Source: Pseudobdellovibrionaceae bacterium
GTDB taxonomy: Bacteria; Bdellovibrionota; Bdellovibrionia; Bdellovibrionales; UBA1609
Direction: 5' to 3'
NCBI GenBank assembly: GCA_030591685.1
Contig: JAUVAX010000027.1
Span: 1 to 33,954 of the forward strand
DNA: 33,954 nt
Part shown: positions 1 through 8,260 of the stretch, piece after piece
Layout: each line of letters opens with the position of its first letter
Position numbering within the stretch: the first letter of the stretch is position 1
Notes under the pieces: generated by a model
Database searches by the model: none
What the model was told of the DNA's origin: nothing
The model's input: only the letters and a program-made list of their open reading frames with translations
Program-made: the position numbers and the translations under genes

Positions 1-631
1 ACTCACTTAAAAACAAAAAATCACCCATGCGGGGGTTTTCGATTTTAAAGGCTTTTGGCATAATTTTTATGTATTTATGCTTAATGGGTAATAAAACAAA
101 AAAAGACTTTTCATCAAAGGACTTTCTTAATTGATCATGCAGTGATGCTAACTCTTTTTTTAAAAAATATATATTTTCGGTATTACCTTGCCACCATGAG
201 TAGGTACTAATGTTGACTCGGTCTTCAATAGTAATCATGGGTAAAATTTTAGGAGCCCCCTCCATTTTATAAAGTAAGCCGTTAGCGAGAAGGGTTTTAC
301 TAAGGCTATCTAATGAAATTTTAAGGGATACATCCATTTTTATACCCTGAGCTGTTTTCTTTAAGGGCGAACCTCTCATGTATAAAATATATTTTCCGCT
401 TTTTTTGATGATTTTATTATCAATTATTTTTCTGTTTCTCTTGGCCTTCTCTTCGCCAATGATCCCAGAAATGTACTTTAAAGATATCTCTTCAATCGCC
501 TTTTCCATGATTTCTTTACGTGCCTGGGTACGGAGTCTTTTTTCACTGATCCCTTCAAATAGCACATCAATCACTTGAGCCTGTAATGTACATGAGCCCA
601 AAAAGACCAATAAAACAGCAAAGAACTTCAA
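1..631 (-). CDS. Secreted protein or lipoprotein of unknown function, cut by the left edge
   Basis: An open frame runs from a TTG codon at 631 to the left edge (210 codons, no stop), so the C-terminus is missing. The TTG is chosen because an AAGGGG Shine-Dalgarno lies 7-8 bases upstream and it places a hydrophobic signal sequence (MKFFAVLLVFLGSC) at the N-terminus. Cys14 sits in a lipobox-like LGSC, so it could be a lipoprotein; cleavage after QAQ by signal peptidase I is the alternative. The mature part is Lys-rich, with an early amphipathic stretch (ARKEIMEKAIEEISLKYI) like those in some periplasmic or flagellar accessory proteins. That likeness is too weak for a family call. It is divergent from the gene at 800. 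Confidence 0.75.
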   Translation of the reverse strand, partial: MKFFAVLLVFLGSCTLQAQVIDVLFEGISEKRLRTQARKEIMEKAIEEISLKYISGIIGEEKAKRNRKIIDNKIIKKSGKYILYMRGSPLKKTAQGIKMDVSLKISLDSLSKTLLANGLLYKMEGAPKILPMITIEDRVNISTYSWWQGNTENIYFLKKELASLHDQLRKSFDEKSFFVLLPIKHKYIKIMPKAFKIENPRMGDFLFLSE

Positions 632-799
632 ACCTAAACCCCTTAATAAAAAAGCTTTTTTAGTGTTGCATAAAAAAATTACACTCACAACCTAAACAAC
701 CCTCCGCTTTTGAATAAAATACAATCGCCCTCCTAAAAGCTGCCTATAAGTTAAATGTATTTAGGACCTACATGCCACATAGTGTAATCTACCTTAGTT

Positions 800-1840
800 G
801 TGAAAGTTTTAAATATTCTGCTCTTTAGTCTCTTTTTTAGTACAGGCTCTTTAATAAGCCTCAGCTTTGTGCACGCCAAAAACCCGGACCCAATAGTGAG
901 TGTTAAAATCAAAGAATTTGTCGCCGAATCAAAAAAGCAAGTGATCCACAGGCTTGAAGGGCTTTTACGAAATAGTGTGAACACCCCTACTCTTTTTCAT
1001 TTAGATGGTCGATTTAGGGGCACTGAATTTGCTGAGGTTATAAAAAAAAATACCCCAGAAAGCTCCGTTTACTACACACCTCAGCCTGAAAAAGAAAAAA
1101 AGTACAGAATGGGCGAAAAGTACACGATCATTGCCGTTCGAACCCTCACCCTTTCAGGCTTTGCCTACTACAACATCACTTTAACAGATGCTTCACCAGA
1201 GGTGGCTTACGCCTACGCAAGTGCTACTTTTGTACTACAATTTTTACTCGGACAATTTAATGATCTTGAGCTAAAATACATAGCCCATAAATTAAAATTT
1301 AAGGTCAGACATTTAAAAAAATTTAAAAACCCATTAAGCTTAGACTCATCACGCGAGAGCTCTATGCCTTCACAAATCAGTAAATGGGTATTATTAGAGG
1401 CGATTTTTCTCGCAGGTATTGAATCGGCAAAAGTTTTATCTGCTAATACGGAGTTTAGTGCTTTAAGTATAATGTCTGATGTCTTTGAAACGGGTCTTCT
1501 AACAGCCTTTATGCAAATGCCTTTAGATTCGTTAAACGCAATATATACTCAAAGAAAATTAAAATCTGCTGTTAAAAATTATGTTACAGGGTCTTCAATC
1601 CAGGCGATTAAAAACATTGCTAACGTTAGAGCAACTACTATTTCAATATACTCTACTCTTTTAGCTCTTATTGTTTTAAACCCTGAAGGCTTTGGTGACA
1701 AACTCCCTATTGATATAAAAACATATATGATCGCCACAGGGGCCGTTTATCACTCTCTTTATATTGCCTATAAAAAAAATTGGCTACAAAAGCTGAGGCC
1801 AAAGCCTATGACTTGTAACCTTCTTTTTAATCCGATTTAA
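800..1840 (+). CDS. Exported or inner-membrane protein of unknown function
   Basis: A 346-residue protein starting at GTG. The first 26 residues form a clear signal peptide (positive start, hydrophobic core, SFVHA cleavage site). The mature chain has a soluble N-terminal part (residues 27-110) and then several hydrophobic segments (around 112-150, 195-215, 225-245, 280-300 and 310-325), so it is probably a polytopic inner-membrane protein with a periplasmic head. No family motif is recognised. It stands alone: the left neighbour is divergent and tnaA is convergent. There is no strong Shine-Dalgarno before the GTG, so the exact start is less secure, although the signal peptide supports it. Confidence 0.7.
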   Translation: MKVLNILLFSLFFSTGSLISLSFVHAKNPDPIVSVKIKEFVAESKKQVIHRLEGLLRNSVNTPTLFHLDGRFRGTEFAEVIKKNTPESSVYYTPQPEKEKKYRMGEKYTIIAVRTLTLSGFAYYNITLTDASPEVAYAYASATFVLQFLLGQFNDLELKYIAHKLKFKVRHLKKFKNPLSLDSSRESSMPSQISKWVLLEAIFLAGIESAKVLSANTEFSALSIMSDVFETGLLTAFMQMPLDSLNAIYTQRKLKSAVKNYVTGSSIQAIKNIANVRATTISIYSTLLALIVLNPEGFGDKLPIDIKTYMIATGAVYHSLYIAYKKNWLQKLRPKPMTCNLLFNPI

Positions 1841-1856
1841 TAAATAAAAAACAGGT

Positions 1857-1873
1857 GAGCTTTGTTAAAGCTC
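1857..1873 (-). terminator. Hairpin terminator candidate downstream of tnaA
   Basis: A perfect 7-bp stem GAGCTTT/AAAGCTC with a 3-base loop lies just past the tnaA stop codon. On the minus strand it is followed after four bases by a run of six T and more T-rich sequence, which suits a Rho-independent terminator for tnaA. It also lies between two convergent genes. Confidence 0.5.
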
Positions 1874-1878
1874 GTATA

Positions 1879-3267
1879 TTAAAGGGGCTTAAATCTAGCT
1901 GTGAAGTGGCGAAGTACCGGGGCCTGGTATTCAAACTCAAAACCCTTTAAATTTTTTAAATGGGGCGAAAGGCTCTGCATAACCTCAATCATATAATCAA
2001 CATGGCTTTGCGTATACACCCTTCTTGGCATTGCTAGTCGCACGAGTTCTTTAGGGGCTAAGACCTCTTCTCCGGTTTGTGGGTCCTTATGCCCGAGCAT
2101 AACGGTCCCTACTTCGACGCTTCTTATACCAACATATTGATATAAAGCAGCACTGAGTGCCTGCCCCGGAAACTGATGAGGCGGGATATGAGGTAGGCAC
2201 TTGCCCGCGTCAATATAGACCGCATGCCCCCCGTAGGGCCTTACTGTGGCAAACCCAGCCTCTTCAATGCCACGACCAAAATAATCTACAGAAGATATAC
2301 GGTAAGAAAGGTAGGACTCATCTAAGATCTCCTGTAGCCCAATGCTAAGAGCCTCTAAGTCACGGCCCGCAAGGCCACCATAGGTCGGGAACCCTTCGGT
2401 GATAACCATGGCAGAACGAATCTCGGCCGCTAACTTCTCATCATTAAAGGCTAAGAAACCCCCAATGTTTGCAAAAGCGTCTTTTTTTGCACTCATTAAA
2501 GCTCCATCACAGTATGAGAACATTTCTTGAGCTATTTTTTTAACCTCTACCTCTTCAAACCCTGGCTCTCTTAACTTAATAAAGTAAGCATTCTCTGCAA
2601 AACGGGCACAGTCTAAAAATAGGGGGATGTTGTATTTTAATAATATCTCTTTAGTTTTTTTAATGTTCTCCATCGAAACGGGCTGACCACCTACGGAGTT
2701 ATTTGTAACTGTCATAATAAGCAGGCTCACCTGAGCATGGTTTTTCTTTAAATACTCTTCTAATTGAGAGATATTAATATTGCCTTTAAATGGGGCTTCT
2801 AACTCTGAAGACTCATTTTCTTTACAGGGCATGTCAAGAGCCTGAGCGGATGCGTTTTCAATATTTGCTCTTGTCGTATCAAAGTGTGTATTACCAATAA
2901 CCACCTGGCCGGGCTTAATCATAGAGTTCATTAAAAGAGCTTCGGCAGAACGCCCTTGATGAGTAGGTATAACGTGCTCAAAACCAGTCAAATCTGAAAC
3001 TACTTTTTCAAATTTTAAATAACTCTTTGAGCCTGCATAAGACTCATCACCCATCATAATCCCCGCCCACTGGGTGTTTGACATGGCACTTGTGCCACTG
3101 TCAGTTAATAAGTCAAAAGTGACTAAACTGGCCGGAAGTGAAAATAAATTATACCCTGACTTTACAAGGGCTTTTGTTCGCTCATTAATGTCTATCATCG
3201 ACAAAGGCTCAACTGACTTTATACGAAAAGGCTCAATAATAGTTTTAGGTTTTGGTAGTTCAAACAC
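1879..3267 (-). CDS. tnaA: Tryptophanase (tryptophan indole-lyase)
   Basis: A 462-residue PLP enzyme that splits L-tryptophan into indole, pyruvate and ammonia in the cytoplasm. Family hallmarks are present: LLTDSGT, PTHQGR, GGQPVS, DCARFAENAYFIK and the PLP-lysine segment MSAKKD. The sister enzyme tyrosine phenol-lyase has an Arg in RSMERG that binds the phenol ring. Here the equivalent segment is RSVEVG followed by MLG, as in tryptophanases (RAVEIG in E. coli), so tryptophanase is preferred. The start is GTG at 3267 behind a strong GGGGAG Shine-Dalgarno. There is no neighbouring tryptophan permease and no tnaC-like leader was noticed. Indole made here could be a signal or waste product. Confidence 0.93.
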   Translation of the reverse strand: MFELPKPKTIIEPFRIKSVEPLSMIDINERTKALVKSGYNLFSLPASLVTFDLLTDSGTSAMSNTQWAGIMMGDESYAGSKSYLKFEKVVSDLTGFEHVIPTHQGRSAEALLMNSMIKPGQVVIGNTHFDTTRANIENASAQALDMPCKENESSELEAPFKGNINISQLEEYLKKNHAQVSLLIMTVTNNSVGGQPVSMENIKKTKEILLKYNIPLFLDCARFAENAYFIKLREPGFEEVEVKKIAQEMFSYCDGALMSAKKDAFANIGGFLAFNDEKLAAEIRSAMVITEGFPTYGGLAGRDLEALSIGLQEILDESYLSYRISSVDYFGRGIEEAGFATVRPYGGHAVYIDAGKCLPHIPPHQFPGQALSAALYQYVGIRSVEVGTVMLGHKDPQTGEEVLAPKELVRLAMPRRVYTQSHVDYMIEVMQSLSPHLKNLKGFEFEYQAPVLRHFTARFKPL

Positions 3268-3448
3268 AGACTCTCCCCAGTAAATGGATATTTTATACTC
3301 GAAACCCTTAAAGCTGTCGACTGTAGATCTGTAAAAAAAAGTATAAATATTTATTCAACACAGTGACTCAGTGTGACCAAAACCCCTCAAAAGAGCTCAC
3401 TGAAGACTTAATGAGCGAAACAAAGGTTTTTAGCTTGGGGAAAGCACT

Positions 3449-6400
3449 TTAAAACTTAAGGTCTACAAAATCACTTGAGCCCATTTTTTGCAACACCTCT
3501 TCAAAAAACTCACTTGTAGCCATTATACCGTTAGGTTCAGAGATATCCATGTTTACTGATTGCTTTATGTCAGGCAATGAGATTTTTACACTTGCAGACA
3601 AGTCACCGGGGTGTGTACTGATTATTTTTTTTAAAGTCTCAATTTTTTCGGACATCTTAGCCTCAATGTTAAAAACAACCCCTCGTATTTTTTTAAACTG
3701 ACTGTCGATGCTTTCTATTTTTTCTACTAAAATCTTAGCGTGTGATTTATCTTCTGACACCTCAACTGTACCAGTGACAACAATAATCCCATCACCTTTT
3801 ACAACAAACTCGCAATTACTATAGGCATCGGGGAAAATTATAAGCTCTGCACTGCCTGTTAGGTCTTCGACTTGAGAAAAGGCCATACGAGTGCCTTTTT
3901 TTGTAATAATCTCTCTTAGAGCTGAAATCAAGCCCACCACTTTAACCGTGGATTTATTATTTTTTTGCTTAAGCTCATCAATGGTGCAACTTGAGAAGGC
4001 TTTTAAAATGTGTTCGACCCCTCTAAGGGGATGATCACTTAAATAAAACCCTAAAACATTTTTTTCGTACTCTAAGCGCGCAGAACGCTTCCATTCTGGG
4101 GCTTTGTCTAAAAATACCTTTTCTTGTTCTTCAATGTTTTCGTCCATAGAGAATAAGCTAAATTGCCCGGCCTCTTTATCTTTTTTGACTCGATCGGCGC
4201 GCTCTATAAATTTACTATACCCTTGCATGAGTTCGGCTCGATTGGCGCCAAAATTATCCATAGCACCGGACTTAATAAGGCATTCGATTGTTTTTTTATT
4301 CACCTTTCTTAACTCTACGACTTCAAAAAAATGCTCGATACTTTCGAATTTATTTTCGGGGAGAGTTTCACGGGCACATAAAATAGCATCTACAGCCGCC
4401 TGACCAACACCTTTTATCGCCCCTAATGAAAAGAAAATCTGATTTTCTTTTACTGTAAACTTGTATGCTGAACTATTTATATGAGGTGATAAAACCTCAA
4501 TATCATGAGCCAGGGCGTCTTTAACATACTTTACAACCTTATCTGTATCATTCATTTCAGTTGAAAGTAATGCTGCAAAAAATTCGACCGGATAGTATTT
4601 TTTAAGCCACGCTGTTTGAGCTGTAATTACACAATAAGCCGCAGCATGTGATTTGTTAAAACCGTACTTGGCAAACTCAGCCATAGAGTCAAAAAGTTCA
4701 GAGGCCTTTTTTTCATTGTGACCATTTTTTGACGAGCCTTGCATAAAACGTTTTTTTTGTCGCTCCATCTCATCTTGGTCTTTTTTACCCATGGCTCGTC
4801 TAAGTAAATCAGCTTCTCCCAGTGAGTAGTTCGCAATTTTTGCAGCAATTAATTGCACCTGCTCTTGGTACACAATTACACCGTAGGTTTGCTTTAAAAT
4901 AGGCTCTAACTCTTTAAATGCGTATTCAACTTTTTGTTTGCCCTTTTTACGGTCCAAATAATCTGGGATCATAGCCATGGGGCCTGGCCGATATAAAGCT
5001 GTAGCTGCGACGATATCTTCAAAGCAGTCTGGTTTCGCTTTTTTAATCATATCGGTGATACCGTCACTTTCAAATTGAAAGATCCCGTTAGTATCACCCT
5101 CTGACATCAACTCGTAAATACCCTCATCTTTAAGAGAAATATCTTGAGGCCTCAGCGATTTGTTTTTATTTTGCTTAATCAACCTAAACGCCTCTTTAAT
5201 GTGCGTGAGTGTTTTAAGCCCTAAAAAATCAAATTTTATAAGCCCTACTTTTTCAGCATGCTTCATGTCGTATTGAACGATGTACTCACCATCAGCTCCA
5301 CGAGAAAGGGGGCTGATTTTAACAATATCACCATCGGCAATTACGACCCCCGCAGCATGTATACCAGCATGGCGGGTGAGCCCTTCAACTTTACGAGAGA
5401 GGTCCATTAAGGTCTGCACCCTGGCATCTTGCTCCATGAGCTCTTGTATGCGTGGCTCTTGCTCTATAGCTTCATCTAATGAAATCCCAAGTACATCGGG
5501 CATAAGTTTTGATACCACGTCGACTTCGGCATAGGTCATACCCATCACTCGGCCTACATCCCGAATAGCCGCCCTAGCCTGCAACTTACCGTAAGTAATA
5601 ATTTGTGAGACCGAACTTTGGCCATACTTTTCAATTACATAATCTATGACAAGACCGCGGCCCTCTTGGCAAAAATCAATATCAAAATCGGGCATACTTA
5701 TACGTTCGGGATTTAAAAAACGCTCAAAAATTAAATTGTACGGGATGGGGTCTAAATCTGTAATCCGTAGGCTGTAAGCCACCAGTGACCCGGCCCCGGA
5801 CCCTCGCCCCGGCCCTACAGGGATATCATTTTTTTTAGACCAATTTATAAAATCCTGAACTATTAAAAAATAACCATTAAAACCCATGCCCTCAATAACG
5901 CCGAGTTCGTACTCTAAGCGCTCTAAGTAGGTTTGTTTTTGTGCTCCTTCAATAGCTTCTCCGGCCTCTTCAGCCTCTATAAACCGCTGCTCTAAACCCT
6001 CAAACGAAAGCCTTTTGATCTCCTCTTTTAAACCCACACCACCTTTTGTCGGAAAACTCGGTAAGTGATAAATAGGCATACCCTGGGCGTCTTTTAAGGT
6101 GAACTCTAAGTTACATAGCTCTGCTATTTTAAGCGTGTTATCACAGGCCTCGGGCACGTCTTTAAAGAGCTCTCTCATTTGCTCAGGGCTTTTAAAGTAA
6201 AACTGGTTGGGGCCTAATTTAAACCGTGTTTCATCCTGCAAAGTCCTGTTGGTCCCGATGCAAACCAACACCTCTTGAGCTATTTGATCTTCTTGGTTCG
6301 TATAATGAACATTATTTGTGGCTACAAGTGGTACATCTAATGATTTTGAAATGCCTATTAAAAAGTTATTGATTTCTGTTTCTTCAGGTAGCCCTGTGCG

Positions 6401-6931
6401 ATTGAGCTCTAAGTAAAAATTATTTGGATATATTTTTTTATAAAAATTTATTTTCTCTATGGCTTCGTCTTCGCCTTTGTTTTTATAGGTCCAAGACACA
6501 TCCCCCATTACGCCACCAGAGAGGGCTATTAAACCTTCTGAGTACCTCTCCAGCACCTCATAGTCGACTCGAGGCACATAATAAAACCCCTCGTGGTAGC
6601 CTATAGTACTTAGCTGACATAAGTTTTGATACCCGGTTAAATTTTGAGCTAAAAGTACAAGTCTTTTATTGGGCTCTTTAATAGCGTTAGGGTTTTGCCC
6701 CTTTACCAACATCCCCGAGGGGGCCAGGTAGACCTCTATACCCAGTATGGGCTTTACACCGGCCTCTTTGCAGCTAAAGTAATGCTGAATGGCTGCAAAC
6801 ATATTTCCGTTATCGGTGAGGGCCAGGGCTGGCATCTCCCACTGGCTGGCCTTTTTAGCCAAATCCTTCACTGAGGACGAGGCCATTAATAGCGAAAACT
6901 CACTATGCACATGTAAATGACAAAACGACAA
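3449..6931 (-). CDS. dnaE: DNA polymerase III alpha subunit (replicative polymerase)
   Basis: A 1160-residue catalytic subunit of the replicative polymerase, the usual length for the DnaE1 class. Order: PHP domain (residues 1-280), palm with PDFDIDF (414-420; catalytic Asp417 and Asp419), third catalytic Asp in FDFLGLKTL, fingers with YRPGPM and the YQEQ segment, helix-hairpin-helix region, and a C-terminal OB fold. The PHP metal motif HLHVHS is intact, unlike the degenerate HLRVHS of E. coli. The frame has no ATG near the N-terminus: the start is TTG at 6931, five bases after AAGGGG. It is transcribed alone, with tnaA 181 bases downstream on the same strand. Confidence 0.97.
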   Translation of the reverse strand: MSFCHLHVHSEFSLLMASSSVKDLAKKASQWEMPALALTDNGNMFAAIQHYFSCKEAGVKPILGIEVYLAPSGMLVKGQNPNAIKEPNKRLVLLAQNLTGYQNLCQLSTIGYHEGFYYVPRVDYEVLERYSEGLIALSGGVMGDVSWTYKNKGEDEAIEKINFYKKIYPNNFYLELNRTGLPEETEINNFLIGISKSLDVPLVATNNVHYTNQEDQIAQEVLVCIGTNRTLQDETRFKLGPNQFYFKSPEQMRELFKDVPEACDNTLKIAELCNLEFTLKDAQGMPIYHLPSFPTKGGVGLKEEIKRLSFEGLEQRFIEAEEAGEAIEGAQKQTYLERLEYELGVIEGMGFNGYFLIVQDFINWSKKNDIPVGPGRGSGAGSLVAYSLRITDLDPIPYNLIFERFLNPERISMPDFDIDFCQEGRGLVIDYVIEKYGQSSVSQIITYGKLQARAAIRDVGRVMGMTYAEVDVVSKLMPDVLGISLDEAIEQEPRIQELMEQDARVQTLMDLSRKVEGLTRHAGIHAAGVVIADGDIVKISPLSRGADGEYIVQYDMKHAEKVGLIKFDFLGLKTLTHIKEAFRLIKQNKNKSLRPQDISLKDEGIYELMSEGDTNGIFQFESDGITDMIKKAKPDCFEDIVAATALYRPGPMAMIPDYLDRKKGKQKVEYAFKELEPILKQTYGVIVYQEQVQLIAAKIANYSLGEADLLRRAMGKKDQDEMERQKKRFMQGSSKNGHNEKKASELFDSMAEFAKYGFNKSHAAAYCVITAQTAWLKKYYPVEFFAALLSTEMNDTDKVVKYVKDALAHDIEVLSPHINSSAYKFTVKENQIFFSLGAIKGVGQAAVDAILCARETLPENKFESIEHFFEVVELRKVNKKTIECLIKSGAMDNFGANRAELMQGYSKFIERADRVKKDKEAGQFSLFSMDENIEEQEKVFLDKAPEWKRSARLEYEKNVLGFYLSDHPLRGVEHILKAFSSCTIDELKQKNNKSTVKVVGLISALREIITKKGTRMAFSQVEDLTGSAELIIFPDAYSNCEFVVKGDGIIVVTGTVEVSEDKSHAKILVEKIESIDSQFKKIRGVVFNIEAKMSEKIETLKKIISTHPGDLSASVKISLPDIKQSVNMDISEPNGIMATSEFFEEVLQKMGSSDFVDLKF

Positions 6932-7046
6932 AAAAACCCCTTAAAAAAAATTACAATAGATCATTTCAGCCCTAATGTTAACGAGTTACTCTACTAATCT
7001 CTTAATTTAATAATGATTTTAGCCATTTGTTCTGTAGTGGGTTTAG

Positions 7047-7074
7047 CCCTTATAGCTTCACCTGGCTATGAGGG
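7047..7074. other. Strong inverted repeat upstream of dnaE
   Basis: A 10-bp stem (CCCTTATAGC with GCTATGAGGG, one G-U pair) closes an 8-base loop. It lies 116-143 bases upstream of the dnaE start, in the 290-base gap between the oxidoreductase gene and dnaE. There is no T-run after it on either strand, so it is not a simple terminator. It could be a regulatory or structured-RNA element in the dnaE leader. Confidence 0.5.
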
Positions 7075-7100
7075 ATTTAACTCGTCGTGTAAGAACTTTC

Positions 7101-7126
7101 AAACCCTCTAGTTTTTGAGGGTTTTG
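7101..7126 (+). terminator. Terminator-like hairpin in the dnaE upstream gap
   Basis: AAACCCTC and GAGGGTTT pair around an 8-base loop, with TTTTG following on the plus strand. The T-run is short and the stem itself supplies part of it. No obvious plus-strand gene precedes it, other than a possible 32-codon ORF (7013-7111) whose stop lies inside the stem. It might equally end transcripts of the minus-strand oxidoreductase gene. Confidence 0.35.
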
Positions 7127-7221
7127 TAAAGCTCAATTAAAGCCCATCGTACAGTTCACAAAAGATGAGCCCACAACCTTTAAAGTCTCCGTCCCCATTT
7201 TACTTTTTTTGTCACTTTTTT

Positions 7222-8256
7222 TTAAAATTTTAAAGCAAGCTTTCCAATACTATTTCCAGATTCAATAAGCTTATGCGCTTCAGCGACCTGCTCTATTGGG
7301 AAGGATTTTACCTTTGGGGGTATTAAATCCCCCTTTTTGATCAACTCAAGTAAGCCCTGCATATTTTGGGCAAGTAGCCTTTGTTCCTCAAATAAAAAAC
7401 TAACATTAAAACAAATTATACTTTTGTTTTCAGAAATCATTTTCATCGGATCAAATTTAGGTGTTTTAAGCAGTCCCCATATGGCTTTAAAATAATTAAG
7501 CTTGCCGCCTGATTTTGGAATCAGGCTATGGCTGCCATAAATTACAAGTTTTCCAGTAGGGCGAAGTAAATCAAAGGATGATTGAATTGTTGTGTATCCG
7601 TTAGCATCAAACACAGCATCAAAACCCAAAAGGTTATCTTTTTGTACCTGAGCCCAATTAAATTTGGGGTCAGATTTATCATAAACATGATCAGCCCCAA
7701 GGTCCAAAACATGTTGTATTTTTTGGCTGCGGCCAACGACACCAGAAACTTTATAACCTTTATCTTTTGCTAAACTCACTAATGCCGATCCCACTCCGCC
7801 GGCAGCTGAGTGCACAAGGATATTGGCATCAGGTGGAAGGTAAAAAATTTGAAGCATGCTGTAATAGGCCGTCATGTAAACGGCCGGAAAACAAGCACCT
7901 TGTTCCAGTGTGAATGATTCAGGTAGGGGCATTACTTGGCAGGCAGGTATTGAGATTTTACTTGAATAACCATTAAATCGAGTAAAAGCCATGACTTTAT
8001 CGCCAGCTTTAAAATTTGTAACACCTTCACCAACAGCTGTAACGGTACCGCTGACTTCAAACCCTGGTGTGATGGGCCATCCAACGTATTTTTTGGCCGA
8101 GGCATAGACGCCAATTCTAACTAAGCAATCAGCGTAGTTAATACCGGCGTAAGAGACGTCGATTAAAACCTCACCTTTAATTAAAGAGGGATCATTGCAT
8201 GTAACCAATTTTAACTTTTCGTATCCTCCAGCTGATTCAATGTAGATTTTTTGCAT
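7222..8256 (-). CDS. MDR-family NADPH:quinone oxidoreductase / zinc-type alcohol dehydrogenase-like protein
   Basis: A 344-residue medium-chain dehydrogenase/reductase. It has a GroES-like N-terminal half (GINYADCLVRIGVY, PGFEVSGTV, VGEGV) and a Rossmann half with AAGGVGSALVSLA for NAD(P)H binding. No zinc-ligand Cys cluster is evident, so it belongs with the zinc-independent quinone oxidoreductase/VAT1-like group rather than true alcohol dehydrogenases. The FDANGYTTIQSSFDLLRPTGKLVIYGS segment region is typical of that group. The ATG at 8256 follows the upstream gene's stop by only four bases, so the two are probably cotranscribed. The substrate cannot be told from the sequence. Confidence 0.88.
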   Translation of the reverse strand: MQKIYIESAGGYEKLKLVTCNDPSLIKGEVLIDVSYAGINYADCLVRIGVYASAKKYVGWPITPGFEVSGTVTAVGEGVTNFKAGDKVMAFTRFNGYSSKISIPACQVMPLPESFTLEQGACFPAVYMTAYYSMLQIFYLPPDANILVHSAAGGVGSALVSLAKDKGYKVSGVVGRSQKIQHVLDLGADHVYDKSDPKFNWAQVQKDNLLGFDAVFDANGYTTIQSSFDLLRPTGKLVIYGSHSLIPKSGGKLNYFKAIWGLLKTPKFDPMKMISENKSIICFNVSFLFEEQRLLAQNMQGLLELIKKGDLIPPKVKSFPIEQVAEAHKLIESGNSIGKLALKF

Positions 8257-8260
8257 GTAT

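Noticed and set aside
1879-3267. Tyrosine phenol-lyase
   Set aside because: The Arg of the TPL-specific RSMERG segment is replaced by Val (RSVEVG), and the PLP-lysine segment is MSAKKD as in tryptophanase.
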